14,557 nucleotides of DNA from DASRBA01 sp036559665 (lineage in GTDB: Bacteria; Myxococcota; Myxococcia; Myxococcales; Myxococcaceae), in contig DATBSS010000488.1 of assembly GCA_036559665.1 (NCBI GenBank), positions 1 to 14,557 of the forward strand, written 5' to 3'. The position numbers were made by a program, and so were the translations under genes. The notes under the pieces are model-generated. The model ran no database searches. It was not told where the DNA came from and worked only from the letters and a program-made list of their open reading frames with translations. Below are positions 13,173-14,557 of the stretch, piece after piece (the first letter of the stretch is position 1; each line of letters begins with the position of its first letter).

Positions 13173-14420
13173 TCACCGCACGTCCATGGTGAACTGCCGC
13201 GGCCCGGTCCGGGTGTCCTTGAGGATGGTGAAGCGGATACCGCCGATGGTGCGGCCGTCCTCGGTCTGCGCCTCCGCGCGCCACTCGCCCGGCTCGTAGT
13301 GGGCCTTGGACCGGAAGGTGCGCCAGCCCGCGTCCCGCATCACCCCCCCGCTGCCCAGCGGCATCGCCGCCTTCTCGCGGAGCATCCACTCCCCCTTCGC
13401 GTCGTCCCAGCGCCTCCAGATGATGTCCACCTGGTCCTGGAACTTGTTGGGCGCGAAGATGGAGAAGAAGCAGTACACCTGGTCTCCGTCGCGCGCGTAG
13501 AAGACCTGGTCGCCGTTCTCCCAGAAGCGCCACCAGGGCCGCTCGTGGAGGAGCCAGAACCGGCCGCCGGTGAAGCGATCCTCGCGCACCGGCGGCTTCT
13601 CCACGTAGTGGTAGACGCCGACAAACGTCAGCGCCAGCGGCACGGGCGGGAGCACCTTGGTGAAGTAGAGGGCCAGCAGCACCGCCTGGACGCCCAGGCC
13701 CGGGAGCACCGACCGGGTCAGCAGCGCGCGCTTCTGCGGGTTCCACCGGTTGAGCAGCGAGAAGACGCCCGCCATGCAGGCGATGGAGGCCGCCGCCGCC
13801 GTCACGAACATCCACGGCCGCACCCGGCCCACCAGCACCGGAATGACGCAAGCGAAGTACGACAGCAGGCAGAAGCTGAGCAGCGCGAAGCGGACGACCT
13901 GGCCGTAGGCGCGGAAGCGCGGGAATTCGTTGGCCACCAGCAGCACGAAGATGACCACCACGAAGGCCAGCGAGGTGAGGCCGGAGCCGCTCTTGAAGTA
14001 GTTGAGCGTGAAGGTGCTGAGCAGCGCGCCGAGGAAGAAGTGGATCCCCGGCTCCGCCAGCTCCATCCCCTTCGCCAGAAGCCGCGGGAGGTCCCCCTTG
14101 AGCGCCTGCCGCTGTTCCAGCGCCAGCAGGGCGCAGAGCGCCAGGAGGTACGCGCCCTGCTGGACGATGGTGAGCAGGTCGTCCGCGCGCGAGAGCGTGA
14201 CCACGTCGAAGAGGAAGCCGGCCACGAAGACGGCCAGGGTCTCCGCCAGCTCGTGGCGCTTGCGGAAGTCCTGGACCCTGGCCAGCCTCCTCCGGAAGAA
14301 GCCCGGCTCTCCTTCAGTCCCCGAACCCAGGGGACGCTGATGCGGCGGCCTGTGGCCGCTGCCTCCGGGCTCAGGAGTATCGGTCGTCGCGCCAGGGGTA
14401 GGCGGTGTCGCTGTAGCCAC
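13173..14420 (-). CDS. Polytopic membrane protein with C-terminal DUF2914 domain
   Basis: This is a 415-residue protein. After about 45 Pro/Thr/Gly-rich residues and a basic helix (FFRRRLARVQDFRKRHEL) there are roughly seven or eight hydrophobic segments between about 60 and 270. The C-terminal 130 residues match DUF2914: FWLLHERPWWRFWENG, QVYCFFSIFAPNKFQDQV, GWRTFRSKAHYEPGEWRAE and GGIRFTI. The function of DUF2914 is not established. The GTG at 14420 has GGGAGG only three bases upstream and lies 50 bases inside the preceding oxidoreductase gene. No later start is visible before the membrane part. Confidence 0.8.
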   Translation of the reverse strand: MATATPPTPGATTDTPEPGGSGHRPPHQRPLGSGTEGEPGFFRRRLARVQDFRKRHELAETLAVFVAGFLFDVVTLSRADDLLTIVQQGAYLLALCALLALEQRQALKGDLPRLLAKGMELAEPGIHFFLGALLSTFTLNYFKSGSGLTSLAFVVVIFVLLVANEFPRFRAYGQVVRFALLSFCLLSYFACVIPVLVGRVRPWMFVTAAAASIACMAGVFSLLNRWNPQKRALLTRSVLPGLGVQAVLLALYFTKVLPPVPLALTFVGVYHYVEKPPVREDRFTGGRFWLLHERPWWRFWENGDQVFYARDGDQVYCFFSIFAPNKFQDQVDIIWRRWDDAKGEWMLREKAAMPLGSGGVMRDAGWRTFRSKAHYEPGEWRAEAQTEDGRTIGGIRFTILKDTRTGPRQFTMDVR

Positions 14421-14557
14421 GGTCCTCCCAATACCCGCGCTTGAGGCCTGCGCAAAACTCGATGCGGTTGATCCACTTGGCGCCCTTCCAGGCGTAGAGC
14501 TGGGGCGTGATCATCCGCAACGGGCCACCGTGCTCCCGGGGGAGCGGCCCGCCGTCC
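14371..14557 (-). CDS. C-terminal end of a sulfite-oxidase/MsrP (YedY)-type molybdopterin oxidoreductase (5' end outside the window)
   Basis: About 62 residues are visible, from a partial codon at 14557 to the TGA at 14371-14373. The sequence carries the conserved end of the oxidoreductase molybdopterin-binding domain: GGPLPREHGGPLRMITPQLYAWKGAKWI, read in parts, then IEFCAGLKRGYWEDRGY and a final PWRDDRYS. This is the typical C-terminus of periplasmic YedY/MsrP-like or cytoplasmic SUOX-fold proteins. The cofactor-binding Cys would lie outside the window. The DUF2914 gene starts inside its last 50 bases in another frame. Confidence 0.8.
   Translation of the reverse strand, partial: DGGPLPREHGGPLRMITPQLYAWKGAKWINRIEFCAGLKRGYWEDRGYSDTAYPWRDDRYS

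Noticed and set aside
1..14557. tRNA or rRNA genes and CRISPR arrays
   Set aside because: No tRNA-like cloverleaf, conserved rRNA stretch or regularly spaced direct repeats of CRISPR length were noticed. The only regular repeats are the 36-base coding period at 90-209 and the short 16-base period at 9961-10001.

Overview
The window is a GC-rich bacterial chromosome segment with strong G/C third-position bias and dense, often overlapping genes. The mix of a membrane anti-sigma/CHAT protein, an orphan histidine kinase, Pro/Ala-rich membrane proteins and DUF2914 suggests a myxobacterium (Myxococcota, Myxococcus/Cystobacter/Anaeromyxobacter-like). That assignment is inference from composition and families; there is no rRNA or other marker to prove it.

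Left part (1-3987): the tail of an unidentified gene carrying four NPL(Y/H) motifs spaced exactly 12 residues apart, then a strong hairpin terminator. A minus-strand operon follows, in order of transcription: a DTW-domain tRNA aminocarboxypropyltransferase with an extra C-terminal domain that looks like a dead DEDD exonuclease, a small Pro-rich single-pass membrane protein, and a SAM-dependent methyltransferase. Divergent from it is a PreA/dihydroorotate-dehydrogenase-like flavoprotein without the usual C-terminal ferredoxin domain.

Central part (3992-10541): the interesting accessory locus. On the minus strand are (i) a 101-residue unknown protein, a possible 32-residue Gly-rich peptide and a GAF-HisKA-HATPase histidine kinase, and (ii) a possible 43-codon leader ORF, an ECF-type sigma factor and a 971-residue protein that fuses a zf-HC2 anti-sigma zinc finger, membrane segment(s), a long helical/TPR-like region and a CHAT caspase-like peptidase with intact His/Cys. 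On the plus strand, divergent from the kinase unit, are a 72-residue peptide gene and a 174-residue IS66 TnpB (Orf2)-like gene. These two share the exact peptide CSGDPIEPGG although all six DNA differences across it are synonymous. A bipartite promoter-like motif (TTTCAAGGAAT, then CGTTA) with identical spacing lies upstream of both the sigma unit and the plus-strand pair, so the cluster may be one autoregulated regulon. My working model is a sigma factor held at the membrane by an anti-sigma that is itself a TPR-CHAT protease, comparable in logic to the Craspase TPR-CHAT/Csx30/sigma pathway but fused into one polypeptide. The two CSGDPIEPGG proteins would be outputs or substrates.

Right part (10567-14557): housekeeping and conserved genes. 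These are a small conserved hypothetical on the minus strand, rsmE (16S rRNA U1498 methyltransferase) overlapping an aminopeptidase P-type M24 peptidase by ATGA, a convergent membrane protein with a C-terminal DUF2914 domain, and the C-terminal end of a sulfite-oxidase/MsrP-type molybdopterin oxidoreductase running off the window.
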